A stretch of DNA of 64,000 nucleotides from an uncultured Flavobacteriales bacterium (GTDB lineage Bacteria > Bacteroidota > Bacteroidia > Flavobacteriales_D > Crocinitomicaceae): NCBI GenBank assembly GCA_903935095.1, contig CAIZQH010000003.1, positions 246,578 through 310,577 of the forward strand, read 5' to 3'. How positions within the stretch are numbered: the first letter of the stretch is position 1; every line of letters starts with the position of its first letter. Shown here one piece after another: positions 55,739 through 64,000 of this stretch. The position numbers and the translations under genes are program-made. Under the pieces are notes generated by a model, which saw only the letters and a list, made by a program, of their open reading frames with translations, did no database searches and was not told the origin of the DNA.

Positions 55739-57121
55739 TTATTTAATTACTCGGTAGGTAAACGCGTTTTGAGTATTTTTCAATTCAATAAGATATGTTC
55801 CGTTTGCAACATTTGTCAGATCAATTGTTGAATTTGAAGGACTCACCTGACCACTTTGTATGATCTTTCCATCCATGTTCGTTAAGGTGAAGTCAAACGA
55901 TGATGTGATGTTTCCAATGTTCAGTTCATTTTGAGCTGGATTAGGATAAACGTTCAAATCTGATAAGTTATTGCCCTCCAATCCTGCTTCTGCCAAATTT
56001 AGTGTAGATATGATATGGTAGTACACAGGTTGTGATTTGATTGGACAATAAATTTGAAGAATCAAATTATACAAGCCCGTAGTTCCGAAAGTTAAAGCAT
56101 ACGTACAGTTAACATACATGGAATTCCCATTTGTATCTATCAAATGCCAAGATGTATACAATGAATCTTGCGTAAACATTGAATTTCCAAAAGATGCAGA
56201 AACCATGTAGGCAGTATCCAACGCGCCTAAATCAATCGTACAGTTGTACAGCCATCCTGAACTCATCGTTCCGATGACATTGGAGCCAGTTGACATGATT
56301 CCAATAACGGTTACTGAATCAATGTTTGTAGATGAATTACCAATCGAACAAGAACTTGTAAACGAACATTGGTTATTATCAAAAACCGTAACGAAATATG
56401 TTCCAATGCATAAATTTGAGACGTTCTGAGTGTTTACGCCATTTGTCCATTGGAAACTGTAAGGACTTGTTCCGCCAGTAACCGTTAATACTGCAGCTCC
56501 ATCACATGTAGTGGCTCCTGTAGCATTTGTATAAGTAATGTTTCCATTAAATCCGAAGCATGGATTCAAGGCATTTGAATCAACAATAACCGTTGCATTC
56601 GCTGTTCCTGAACAACCATTTGCATCGACTACCATAACTGAATATGATCCGGCGCATAGATTTGACAGGGTATTTGTAGTAAATATCCCTCCGGCATTTG
56701 ACCATTGATATGTATATGGAGCTGTTCCACCAACCGCGGTTACTGTAACGGATCCGTCGCAAACATTGGCAGCTGAAGTTTGTGTACTTCCGCAAAAAAC
56801 GGAGAAACCAGCGCATGGATTTGGAACATTGGTTCCAATGGTAAAGGGTGTTGTTGATACAAATCCACCACCTGTAAAATTTAGGCTATATTGACCTGCA
56901 CACAAGTTGGTGATTACGTAGCCACCATTTTGAATAACGGTGTTTCCTTGTACCCATGTTATTCCTGAAGATGCTACAAGGTTATTGGTGTCAACCATTG
57001 CTGTACCATCACAGAGTCCAGGGGCACTTACATTTGTGACGTTCACAATAATTTGAGATTTTGCGTCAAATGAAGATAAACTTGCAAGGATTAAACTGAA
57101 TAATAAGATTCTTTTCATCAT
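55739..57121 (-). CDS. Secreted protein with SprB-type repeats and type IX sorting domain
   Basis: T9SS cargo of 460 residues with a signal peptide (MMKRILLFSLILASLSSFDAKSQ). Two clear SprB-like beta repeats follow, GGTAPYTYQWSN...GSYSVMVVDANGCSG and GGTSPYSFQWTNG...GTYFVTVFDNNQCSF, with a more divergent copy before them. The C-terminal sorting domain, about 385-460, begins LSDLNVYPNPAQNELNIGN and ends with NAFTYRVIK. SprB repeats are found in gliding adhesins; a surface or adhesive role is likely here. Confidence 0.85.
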   Translation of the reverse strand: MMKRILLFSLILASLSSFDAKSQIIVNVTNVSAPGLCDGTAMVDTNNLVASSGITWVQGNTVIQNGGYVITNLCAGQYSLNFTGGGFVSTTPFTIGTNVPNPCAGFSVFCGSTQTSAANVCDGSVTVTAVGGTAPYTYQWSNAGGIFTTNTLSNLCAGSYSVMVVDANGCSGTANATVIVDSNALNPCFGFNGNITYTNATGATTCDGAAVLTVTGGTSPYSFQWTNGVNTQNVSNLCIGTYFVTVFDNNQCSFTSSCSIGNSSTNIDSVTVIGIMSTGSNVIGTMSSGWLYNCTIDLGALDTAYMVSASFGNSMFTQDSLYTSWHLIDTNGNSMYVNCTYALTFGTTGLYNLILQIYCPIKSQPVYYHIISTLNLAEAGLEGNNLSDLNVYPNPAQNELNIGNITSSFDFTLTNMDGKIIQSGQVSPSNSTIDLTNVANGTYLIELKNTQNAFTYRVIK

Positions 57122-57158
57122 AAAAATTTGTCAATAGACGACTTGAATTGAATAAAGG

Positions 57159-57192
57159 TTGCTTATTAATCCTTGTGTATTGCTTAATTTTG
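57159..57192 (+). promoter_or_regulatory. Promoter of the phosphatase gene, probably leaderless
   Basis: TTG (57159-57161), 23 bases, then TAATTTTG (57185-57192), ending 4 bases before the ATG at 57197. Confidence 0.55.
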
Positions 57193-57196
57193 GTAA

Positions 57197-58834
57197 ATGA
57201 AAAACTTAGGACTGAGCATATTACTTTTTTATGGTTTGATTGGTCACCAATTAAACGCTCAAAAACAACCCAAAATCATTGTTGGAATCGTTGTGGATCA
57301 AATGTGTTACGATTACTTATATCGCTTTCAACACCATTTTTGTGCGGGTGGATTTAATCGATTTCTCGACAAAGGATTGAATTGCCGAAATACGCTCTAT
57401 AATTATGTCCCAACCTATACAGGTCCCGGACATGCCTCCATTTATACGGGTACCACGCCTTCGAATCACGGGATTGTGGCCAATGAATGGTATCAACGTC
57501 AAACAAAATCATTTGTGAATTGTGTATCTGACAACACCATTCAAACCGTTGGAAGTACTTCATTGGAAGGACAAGCCTCTCCGAGAAATTTAAGAACCTA
57601 CACCATCACCGATCAATTAAAGATGTCCTCGCCTGAGTCCAAGATAATTTCGATTTCCATCAAGGACCGAAGTGCGATTTTACCTGGCGGACATTTAAGC
57701 GATGGGTCTTATTGGTACGATTATTCCAGCGGTAAATTTATTACAAGCACCTATTTTAAATCTGAATTACCAAAGTGGCTGCAGAATTTTAATGAATCGA
57801 AGAATGCAAGTAAATACCTAGCGAAATGGGACCTAATGTACCCGAAATCGAATTATAGATCTGCAGATGAGAGTCCATATGAAGTGATTTTAACTGGAAA
57901 AACAAGTGCGACTTTCCCTTATGACTTCAAGGAAATGTCTAAACAAACGAATAACGGCAATCAGTTATTTACGATTTCGCCATTTGCTAACGAGCTTCTA
58001 ACAGACCTCGCATTGGAGGCTCTGTCACGCGAACAATTGGGCTTAGACACGAAAACAGACATGCTTTGTATTTCCTATTCAACACCGGATATTGCTGGAC
58101 ATGCTTTTGGACCTTATTCCTTGGAAATGGAGGATATGTACGCGAGATTGGATAGACAAATTGAAAAAATCCTTTCGTATTTGGACTCCAAATATGGTAA
58201 AGAAGGGTATGTTGTTTTTCTAACAGCGGATCATGCCGTAGTGCCCGTACCCCAGATGTTAGTGGACCGAAAAATGCCAGGTGGCTATTTATTTTTGAAT
58301 GAGCGAATGGCAAGCTTGCGCAGTGAATTAATGAAAAAATTTAGTGCAGATTTGGTAGAAGCGGAAGAAAATCAGAACATCTATTTGAATCAGCATCGAA
58401 TGGATTCCTTGCAATTAAACAAACAAGTCATCTGTGATTTCATTGCCGATCAAGTGAGAAAATGGCCTGAAGTAAAATTAGCCATCACACAGTCCTCATT
58501 ACTTTCAGGAAATGAAAACTTGGATGAATGGGGTCAAATGATCCAGAAGGGATTTGATATGGAACGTAGTGGGGATGTGATTTTTATGCTCCAACCAGGT
58601 TATTTGGCGAAATCCATTGATGAACCAAAAGCGCATACGGGAACTTCTCATGGATCTGCCTTCAATTACGATACACACGTTCCATTACTCTGGTATGGAG
58701 CAAATATTCCAGCGGAAAACAGCTATCGCCCAATACAAATCATCGATATTGCACCAACGCTGATTCATTTATTAAATCTGCAGCGAACAGGTGCAATGAC
58801 TGGTGTACCAATTTTGGAAATATTAGAGAAATAA
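57197..58834 (+). CDS. PafA-type alkaline phosphatase (phosphodiesterase superfamily)
   Basis: Secreted phosphomonoesterase of the alkaline phosphatase superfamily, 545 residues. The signal peptide ends at QLNAQ. The active site elements of PafA are present in order: the Thr of TYTGPGHASIYTG (nucleophile region, about residue 75), the Asn of GIVANEWY, Lys and Arg in ISIKDRSAILPGG, and the metal ligands in TPDIAGHAFGP, LTADHAVVPVP and HTGTSHGS. It would free phosphate from organic phosphates. It probably forms an operon with the aminotransferase gene 3 bases downstream. Confidence 0.9.
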   Translation: MKNLGLSILLFYGLIGHQLNAQKQPKIIVGIVVDQMCYDYLYRFQHHFCAGGFNRFLDKGLNCRNTLYNYVPTYTGPGHASIYTGTTPSNHGIVANEWYQRQTKSFVNCVSDNTIQTVGSTSLEGQASPRNLRTYTITDQLKMSSPESKIISISIKDRSAILPGGHLSDGSYWYDYSSGKFITSTYFKSELPKWLQNFNESKNASKYLAKWDLMYPKSNYRSADESPYEVILTGKTSATFPYDFKEMSKQTNNGNQLFTISPFANELLTDLALEALSREQLGLDTKTDMLCISYSTPDIAGHAFGPYSLEMEDMYARLDRQIEKILSYLDSKYGKEGYVVFLTADHAVVPVPQMLVDRKMPGGYLFLNERMASLRSELMKKFSADLVEAEENQNIYLNQHRMDSLQLNKQVICDFIADQVRKWPEVKLAITQSSLLSGNENLDEWGQMIQKGFDMERSGDVIFMLQPGYLAKSIDEPKAHTGTSHGSAFNYDTHVPLLWYGANIPAENSYRPIQIIDIAPTLIHLLNLQRTGAMTGVPILEILEK

Positions 58835-58837
58835 AGT

Positions 58838-60025
58838 ATGTCAGAACGCGATTTTTTCCTCTCCCACCTTGGTCAAACGACACCCTTTCCCTTTTTAGTA
58901 GAGGTGGAACGGGCTGAAGGGATTTATATTTATGACAAGAACGGAAAATCCTACATGGATATGATATCTGGAGTAGCGGTAAATAATATAGGACATCGGC
59001 ATCCGAAAGTGGTTACTGCTTTGAAAGATCAGATTGACAAATACTTGCATGTGATGGTTTACGGAGAATTCATTCAAGATCCGCAGCAATTATTAGTGAA
59101 GGAATTGTTGGAGCTTTTGCCAAAATCCTTAGATGGTGTCTATGTTGTTAATTCAGGAACCGAAGCTATTGAAGCGGCATTGAAATTAGCTAAACGAGTG
59201 ACTGGACGAACTGAGTTAGTGTCCTTTAGAGGGTCCTATCACGGAAGTACACACGGATCAATGAGTGTTTCGGGTAATGAGTTAAAGAAGCAAGCTTTTC
59301 GTCCGTTGTTGCCAGATGTCCAATTTTTACAATTGAATATAGAGCAAGATTTACATCGGATTACGGTGAAAACGGCCGCTGTTATTTTGGAAACAATCCA
59401 AGGAGATGCTGGTGTTCGTCGTCCAAGTGTAACGTTTATGAAAGCACTGCGTCAGAGATGTGATGAGGTAGGGGCGATGTTGATTTTGGATGAAATTCAA
59501 TGTGGCATGGGACGCACAGGAAAAATGTTCGCTTTTGAGCACTTTGACATTACACCTGATATTTTGACTTTAGGAAAAGCATTGGGAGGAGGAATGCCCA
59601 TAGGCGCATTGATTTCATCACAGCAAAATTTGTTTGAATTTACGCATGCTCCAATGCTCGGTCACATTACGACATTTGGGGGACATCCCGTTATCTGTTC
59701 CGCAGCCGCAGCCGCAGTGCAGGTATTGAAAACGGAGATTAACTGGCAAGAACTCGAAGAAAAAGCTGCTCGTTTTGAGCTGCGTTTTCAGGGTCATCCT
59801 GAATTGACAGAGATACGGAGAGTGGGAATGATGTTTGCCTTTGACATGATCAGTGCGGAGCGCGTTGAAAAGGTAGTTGCTAGCTGCATGGAAAAAGGAT
59901 TATTGACTTTTTGGTTTCTTTCTCATCCATACAGTTTCCGCTTATCACCGCCATTGAATATCTCAGAAGTTGAATTGAATTTGGCGGCAGATGTCATATT
60001 ATCAGCCATCGCGGATACGCAATAA
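58838..60025 (+). CDS. Class III aminotransferase, acetylornithine-aminotransferase-like
   Basis: PLP-dependent fold type I enzyme of 395 residues. VNSGTEAIEAALKLAKRVTGR binds the cofactor phosphate, LILDEIQCGMGRTGKMFAFEH holds the Asp, and the Schiff-base Lys is Lys247 in TLGKALGGGMPIGALIS. The best guess is an omega-amino acid substrate such as acetylornithine or ornithine, but argD-like genes are not next to it, so I leave the symbol empty. It lies 3 bases after the phosphatase gene. Confidence 0.88.
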   Translation: MSERDFFLSHLGQTTPFPFLVEVERAEGIYIYDKNGKSYMDMISGVAVNNIGHRHPKVVTALKDQIDKYLHVMVYGEFIQDPQQLLVKELLELLPKSLDGVYVVNSGTEAIEAALKLAKRVTGRTELVSFRGSYHGSTHGSMSVSGNELKKQAFRPLLPDVQFLQLNIEQDLHRITVKTAAVILETIQGDAGVRRPSVTFMKALRQRCDEVGAMLILDEIQCGMGRTGKMFAFEHFDITPDILTLGKALGGGMPIGALISSQQNLFEFTHAPMLGHITTFGGHPVICSAAAAAVQVLKTEINWQELEEKAARFELRFQGHPELTEIRRVGMMFAFDMISAERVEKVVASCMEKGLLTFWFLSHPYSFRLSPPLNISEVELNLAADVILSAIADTQ

Positions 60026-60051
60026 GATTAGTGCTTTTCTTTCGAAAGCAT

Positions 60052-60059
60052 TATCTTTG
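60052..60059 (+). promoter_or_regulatory. -7 element of metF
   Basis: TATCTTTG, 17 bases before the metF ATG. Confidence 0.5.
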
Positions 60060-60076
60060 CAATCTCTAACAAAAAC

Positions 60077-61027
60077 ATGAAGGTAACAGATCACATACAA
60101 AACGCTAAGGAAACACTTTTCTCATTTGAGATATTACCTCCATTAAAAGGAAAAAGTATCCAATCGATTTATGAAGGCATAGATCCATTAATGGAATTTA
60201 AGCCTAAGTTCATCAATGTAACCTACCATCGTGAAGAGTTTATTTATAAAGAACGTGAGAACGGATTGCTAGAGAAAATAGCGATTCGCAAGCGACCAGG
60301 AACGGTAGGAATTTGCGCGGCTATTATGAATAAATACGACGTTGATGCCATTCCACATTTAATTTGTGGTGGATTCAGCAAAGAAGAAACGGAGAATGCA
60401 TTAATTGATTTGCAATTTTTAGGAATTGACAATGTGTTGGCACTTCGCGGAGATTCGATAAAAACCGAAAGTTCATTTCGTCCGCATAAGGAGGGACATG
60501 AATTTGCAGTGGATTTGATTCATCAAATTAGTGATATGAATAAAGGGAATTACATGATGGATGATATCCAACTGGAACCCACAAACTTTTGTATCGGAGC
60601 AGCGGGATATCCAGAAAAGCATTTTGAAGCGATGAATTTGGATACGGATTTATTAAATGTGAAACGCAAAGTTGCCGCTGGCGCATCGTACATTGTTACG
60701 CAAATGTTTTTTGATAACTCAAAGTTTTTCCGCTTTGTTGATGCTTGTCGATCCGTTGGAATTACGGTCCCAATTATTCCAGGAGTAAAGCCCGTGAAAA
60801 CGCTCGCACATATTTCGTTCTTACCAAAATTCTTCCATATTGATTATCCAGTTGAGTTGTCCAATGAATTAATGAAGTGCAAGGACAACAAATCCGTAGA
60901 GCAGGTTGGAATTGAATGGGGTATCCAACAATCGAAAGAGTTAAAAGCGCATGGCGTTCCATGTATTCATTATTACACGATGTCAAATTCAACTTCCGTT
61001 CAAGAAATCGCTCGAGAAGTTTTTTAA
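60077..61027 (+). CDS. metF: 5,10-methylenetetrahydrofolate reductase
   Basis: FAD enzyme that makes 5-methyl-THF for methionine synthesis. It has 316 residues and a TIM barrel. FSFEILPPLKG carries the catalytic Glu; FINVTYHREE, LGIDNVLALRGDS, IGAAGYPEKH, ASYIVTQMFFDNSKF and VPIIPGVKPVKTL are family motifs. A small secreted protein gene follows 10 bases later. Confidence 0.95.
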   Translation: MKVTDHIQNAKETLFSFEILPPLKGKSIQSIYEGIDPLMEFKPKFINVTYHREEFIYKERENGLLEKIAIRKRPGTVGICAAIMNKYDVDAIPHLICGGFSKEETENALIDLQFLGIDNVLALRGDSIKTESSFRPHKEGHEFAVDLIHQISDMNKGNYMMDDIQLEPTNFCIGAAGYPEKHFEAMNLDTDLLNVKRKVAAGASYIVTQMFFDNSKFFRFVDACRSVGITVPIIPGVKPVKTLAHISFLPKFFHIDYPVELSNELMKCKDNKSVEQVGIEWGIQQSKELKAHGVPCIHYYTMSNSTSVQEIAREVF

Positions 61028-61037
61028 TTTCCTTACT

Positions 61038-61571
61038 ATGAAAACAGTATTTTTCTTCGTGTTATTTCTTGGGTTTTCTGCTCTCGGACAGCAAATCAAA
61101 TTTAAGAACGCTTTGGTGATCGGTCAGTTTGATAAATCGGAAGATCGTTATGCGATGGAATTGAATTTAGTAGAAATTTTACAGCAGAATTCATACAAAG
61201 CCATGCCTTCTTTTAATGTATTAAAACAAGGAGAGAATTTGGGAAACCTATTGAATGACTCCGTACAAAAATTATTGAAGTCAAAGGGAGTTGATGCCTA
61301 TGTCATATTGAATGTTCGAGGGTATGACCGTCGATTCAAATCTTCCGAAGCACAAACCGCGTTGAAAGAAATATTAGATATGACAAGTATTTATCATATT
61401 TACAGAGATGAAGCGACATCGGTCACGTTTGAATTTACCTTTTACGACTTGAATCAACACTTAATTGGCCGTAGTTTATTGAAGTGCGGGAATGTTTCTG
61501 ATCGGGATTCGGTGATGAAACGTTTCAGAAAGAAATTACCAAAAACAATTCAAAAGCACTGGAAGTCTTAG
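61038..61571 (+). CDS. Unrecognised exported protein
   Basis: I do not recognise this 177-residue protein. The ATG at 61038 (MKTVFFFVLFLGFSALGQQ) gives a signal peptide; a frame starting at 60951 would overlap metF. After the signal it is alpha/beta with ALVIGQFDKSEDRYAMELNLVEILQQNSYKA, DAYVILNVRGYDRRF and FEFTFYDLNQHLIGRSLLK. It lies 10 bases after metF and is likely cotranscribed. It ends 7 bases before the stop of the convergent envelope protein gene. Confidence 0.75.
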   Translation: MKTVFFFVLFLGFSALGQQIKFKNALVIGQFDKSEDRYAMELNLVEILQQNSYKAMPSFNVLKQGENLGNLLNDSVQKLLKSKGVDAYVILNVRGYDRRFKSSEAQTALKEILDMTSIYHIYRDEATSVTFEFTFYDLNQHLIGRSLLKCGNVSDRDSVMKRFRKKLPKTIQKHWKS

Positions 61572-61578
61572 GAATCGA

Positions 61579-62478
61579 TTATTGCATTTCGTATTGCTTC
61601 TGCATCTCCTTGTCTTCCGGCGTACTATACACCCCGCATTTATTGGGTTTTTCGAAAAGCTTAATAAACTTCACTTGTGCTTGAATTGGCCAATAACCGG
61701 AAGAAAACCAGTGTACATTTGCATTGAAGCCATACCAATCTTTTACCACAACAATAGGCAAGGTGATGCTTGGCACAAACATCCATGCTTTGTTTAAACG
61801 AATACCCACACCAAGACTATAGTCAAATTGCACCCTTAACTTCTGATCCGAATACCCTTGAAAAACGTGAGGAGCCATGTAGGAATTAAATCCATTTTGA
61901 TATGAAGTATCTCCAGTGGAAAGGCAGTAATTAAAATTAATTCCTAAGCTATTGTCTACGAAGTGTTTTCTAACTTTTACAATTTTTTTCTTACCAAAAT
62001 AGACCAAGGTGTGCGCGCTATAACGTCCGTATAGGTACCCGTTTTTAAGCTGCCCAGTTCCCGAACTTGTGCTTATGACCTCTCCCAGCGCATTTTTGTA
62101 GGTAATATCTGTTTGTTCGGTTCCGCGGTATAAGCTGTAGCCCAGCCCCCAATCGAAGTAATCAATGATGCGGCTTTTTTTCAATGCTTTGATGGGTGTC
62201 CCTTTCCATTTTGGAAAGTGAACCATACCAAACTCTGCGTAAATTCCAAGTTGACTTTTCGGGGTAATGCTGTAATTCCCTCTTGCTCCATTGGATGCTG
62301 TTAATTCGCCGAGTATTGGATTTGTATGAAAAGAATAGGTTGGTCCAAGGGAAAATTGAATCCCATGATTGCTGACAACCATATAGTCATTTCCTTTTTT
62401 TTCCGATTTCACGAATCCACCTTGTGCATAAACGATGGAAGAAAGAATAAATGGAAGAATAAACAAGAATTTTTGCAT
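61579..62478 (-). CDS. Outer-membrane-like protein of unknown function
   Basis: Protein of 299 residues with a signal peptide ending at VYAQ. The mature part has alternating aromatic strands (SIDFS-like blocks, YGRYSAHTLVYFGKK, LRVQFDYSLGVGIRL, WFSSGYWPIQAQVKF), typical of an outer-membrane barrel. I cannot name a family. It lies 2 bases downstream of the kynurenine monooxygenase gene and is likely cotranscribed. Confidence 0.72.
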   Translation of the reverse strand: MQKFLFILPFILSSIVYAQGGFVKSEKKGNDYMVVSNHGIQFSLGPTYSFHTNPILGELTASNGARGNYSITPKSQLGIYAEFGMVHFPKWKGTPIKALKKSRIIDYFDWGLGYSLYRGTEQTDITYKNALGEVISTSSGTGQLKNGYLYGRYSAHTLVYFGKKKIVKVRKHFVDNSLGINFNYCLSTGDTSYQNGFNSYMAPHVFQGYSDQKLRVQFDYSLGVGIRLNKAWMFVPSITLPIVVVKDWYGFNANVHWFSSGYWPIQAQVKFIKLFEKPNKCGVYSTPEDKEMQKQYEMQ

Positions 62479-62480
62479 AC

Positions 62481-63755
62481 CTAGAATTTAAAGTCCGAAC
62501 TTTTTTCCAATAATATATCCATGACAATTTTTGAGTCCCATTCCGCTTCAATATTTGGTAAGGCCATGATTTCGTCCATGATGCTACTTTGAATATTTCC
62601 TTGACGGTAGGCATCGCTATAGCGGATATTGCTAAAGGTAACTTGTGAATATAAAGGCAGCCAACGATCTGGGTGAAGTTCACTAAATTTCGCTTCAATT
62701 TTCTTACGCAAAATAAACGAAGGATCAGCCACGTAATCGCGCATGACGAAATAGTTGTCTACGGACAAATCTTGCAATGCATCACCATCTGGTTTTCGTT
62801 CGATGCTATATTCCTGAAAAATTGCATCCCAATTGTGATTATGCTTTTTCATTAATCGATTCATCACCGTACAATCTTCAAATCCAGCATTCATTCCTTG
62901 TCCATAAAATGGAACCGTTGCATGTGCTGCATCACCCATTAATGCGACTTTCCCATTTGTCCAAGGATAGCAACGGATAATGGCCAAATTAGACAACGGA
63001 TGATCTTCCCACGCATCTGCAATGTTGGGCATCATTTCATAAAAATCCGGAAACGTGGTCAAGAAGAATTGATTTACTGCTTCACGCGAGGTCAATTTAT
63101 CGAATGAATTTTCACCGCCTTCATGCGGCATGAATAAAGTACATGTAAAAGACGCATCTTCATTCGCCATGGCCATCAGCATAAATCGACCTCTCGGCCA
63201 AATATGCAAAGCATTTTTATCTAGTTTATGGGAGCCATCTTCATTGGCGGGCAACAAGATTTCTCGGTAACCATCTGCAATGTAATTCTGACTGTAATTA
63301 AAACGATTTAATTTTTGAAAGGAATTGTAACGAACGGCAGAAAACGCACCGTCCACCCCAAAGACTAAGTCCGCTTTTACGCTGATATCTTCATTCGTTA
63401 TGGTATTTGTTAGCGTGACGATACCTTCATTTAAATCCACTTTTTTGCAATCATGATTGTAATGAATGGTTGCATCCCCGAGTTTTTCGGCCATATCCAT
63501 CATCACGGCATTTGTCTTGCCCCTTGAAATGGAATAAATGGCTTGTCCTTCTTTTCCGTATGGTTGATAACTCAAGTTTCCTTGCATGTCATGCATCATT
63601 CTCCCATACATGGGGATACCGATTTTACGGATTTCATCACCAACTCCTACAGCGTCTAAGGCTGTCCAACCGCGAACGGATAAGGCAAGATTGATTGATT
63701 TTCCAGCGCTTATTTCCGCTTTGCGAATATCGGAACGACGTTCATATATGGTGAC
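62481..63755 (-). CDS. kmo: Kynurenine 3-monooxygenase, N-terminus missing
   Basis: FAD monooxygenase that makes 3-hydroxykynurenine in the tryptophan-to-NAD route. Recognisable sequence runs from about 63755 (VTIYERRSDIRKAEISAGKSINLALS) through MYGRMMHDMQGNLSYQPYGKEGQAIYS, FGVDGAFSAVR and LMGDAAHATVPFYGQGMNAGFEDC to the end at 62481. The first Met is only at 63611. The roughly 30-residue start with the GxGxxG FAD motif is missing: the minus strand upstream of 63755 is unrelated and reaches a stop at 63797-63795 without a start. The gene is therefore broken here by deletion, rearrangement or assembly error. Confidence 0.85.
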   Translation of the reverse strand, partial: VTIYERRSDIRKAEISAGKSINLALSVRGWTALDAVGVGDEIRKIGIPMYGRMMHDMQGNLSYQPYGKEGQAIYSISRGKTNAVMMDMAEKLGDATIHYNHDCKKVDLNEGIVTLTNTITNEDISVKADLVFGVDGAFSAVRYNSFQKLNRFNYSQNYIADGYREILLPANEDGSHKLDKNALHIWPRGRFMLMAMANEDASFTCTLFMPHEGGENSFDKLTSREAVNQFFLTTFPDFYEMMPNIADAWEDHPLSNLAIIRCYPWTNGKVALMGDAAHATVPFYGQGMNAGFEDCTVMNRLMKKHNHNWDAIFQEYSIERKPDGDALQDLSVDNYFVMRDYVADPSFILRKKIEAKFSELHPDRWLPLYSQVTFSNIRYSDAYRQGNIQSSIMDEIMALPNIEAEWDSKIVMDILLEKSSDFKF

Positions 63756-64000
63756 GTGTAACGAGAAGGCTCCAGAAGATTTACATGATGCGATTTATCG
63801 CCAGATTCATGCACAAATGGCTGGATCATTTACCGAAATTGTTACCCAGTACAGCATGACTGAGATTTCCATCGAGATTGATGAGTTTGGTCAGATTGAA
63901 CACCGTGAGGTAACTATTGAACACACCGAAGAGATTCGTTTTTTAAACCCAGAAGATTCAAGCAATAATGGCGATAATCCAACGTCTTCACATGGGCAGG
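63748..64000 (+). CDS. Unidentified open frame running off the right edge
   Basis: An uninterrupted plus-strand frame runs from ATG 63748 to the last base (84 codons) with no stop, and the frame is also open upstream across the monooxygenase antisense. Its content looks like real protein (KAPEDLHDAIYRQIHAQM, SMTEISIEIDEFGQ, EEIRFLNPEDSS, then a low-complexity SSNNGDNPTSS). I cannot name it. It may be the interior of another gene joined at about 63,755 rather than a true start. Gln is CAG in four of five codons, unlike nearby genes. Confidence 0.4.
   Translation, partial: MVTCNEKAPEDLHDAIYRQIHAQMAGSFTEIVTQYSMTEISIEIDEFGQIEHREVTIEHTEEIRFLNPEDSSNNGDNPTSSHGQ

Noticed and set aside
55739..57121. 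DNA-level tandem repeat in the SprB-repeat gene
   Set aside because: The repeats are visible at protein level but divergent in DNA, so they are not a tandem DNA array.

Overview
The window is about 64 kb of dense, AT-rich bacterial chromosome. Almost all of it is housekeeping genes. I place it in the Bacteroidota, order Flavobacteriales. The evidence is the type IX secretion genes gldJ, porP/sprF-like, porU and porV; two secreted proteins with type IX C-terminal sorting domains; SprB-type repeats; a GLPGLI protein; an outer-membrane barrel with a carboxypeptidase-like plug; and the Bacteroidota promoter element TAnnTTTG in front of many genes. A Fluviicola/Crocinitomicaceae-like member fits, but that is my impression and not a proof. 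There are no rRNA, tRNA, CRISPR, phage or insertion-sequence genes, and no gene-free gap reaches 300 bases.

Layout. 1-7.4 kb: tail of a DUF1573 protein, valS, an OmpA-type lipid/peptidoglycan-anchored protein, a glutathione peroxidase, gyrB and a secreted nuclease. 7.4-10.2 kb: gcvH, prfB and murF. 10.2-19 kb: the gliding/T9SS block (gldJ, porP-like, porU, porV), running into ispF. 19-25 kb: apaG, rsmG, an ECF sigma factor, a glycosyltransferase, tgt, an LptF/G permease and ribonuclease Z. 25-32 kb: a STAS protein, pyrB, pyrR, folC, nhaD, an amino acid dehydrogenase and anmK. 32-37.6 kb: acyl-CoA dehydrogenase coupled to 3-hydroxyanthranilate dioxygenase, two small lipoproteins, an alpha/beta hydrolase and a T9SS cargo protein. 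37.6-43.8 kb: a minus-strand operon of a TonB-like barrel, GLPGLI protein, rfbA and polyprenyl synthase. 43.9-50 kb: ruvX, def, a lipoprotein, the aroF-aroQ fusion plus aroA, rny, zapA and a coiled-coil partner. 50-57 kb: an M23 peptidase, tsaB, two divergent response regulators without kinases, a von Willebrand D-domain protein and an SprB-repeat protein. 57-64 kb: a PafA-type phosphatase, a class III aminotransferase, metF, two unknown envelope proteins and a kynurenine 3-monooxygenase that is broken at its N-terminus.

How genes work together. PorU, PorV, GldJ and the PorP-like protein export and process cargo such as the two CTD proteins at 35.7-37.6 and 55.7-57.1 kb. The 3-hydroxyanthranilate dioxygenase and kynurenine monooxygenase belong to tryptophan-to-quinolinate NAD synthesis. 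aroF and aroA form a small shikimate operon. The zapA pair and murF serve division and wall growth.

Main things to look at again: the chimeric right edge, where kynurenine monooxygenase loses its FAD-binding N-terminus at about 63,755 and an unrelated plus-strand reading frame begins; a recurring TAnnTTTG-N3-5-ATG arrangement that predicts leaderless mRNAs for about seven genes; a GldJ much longer than the usual one; and two unpaired response regulators.
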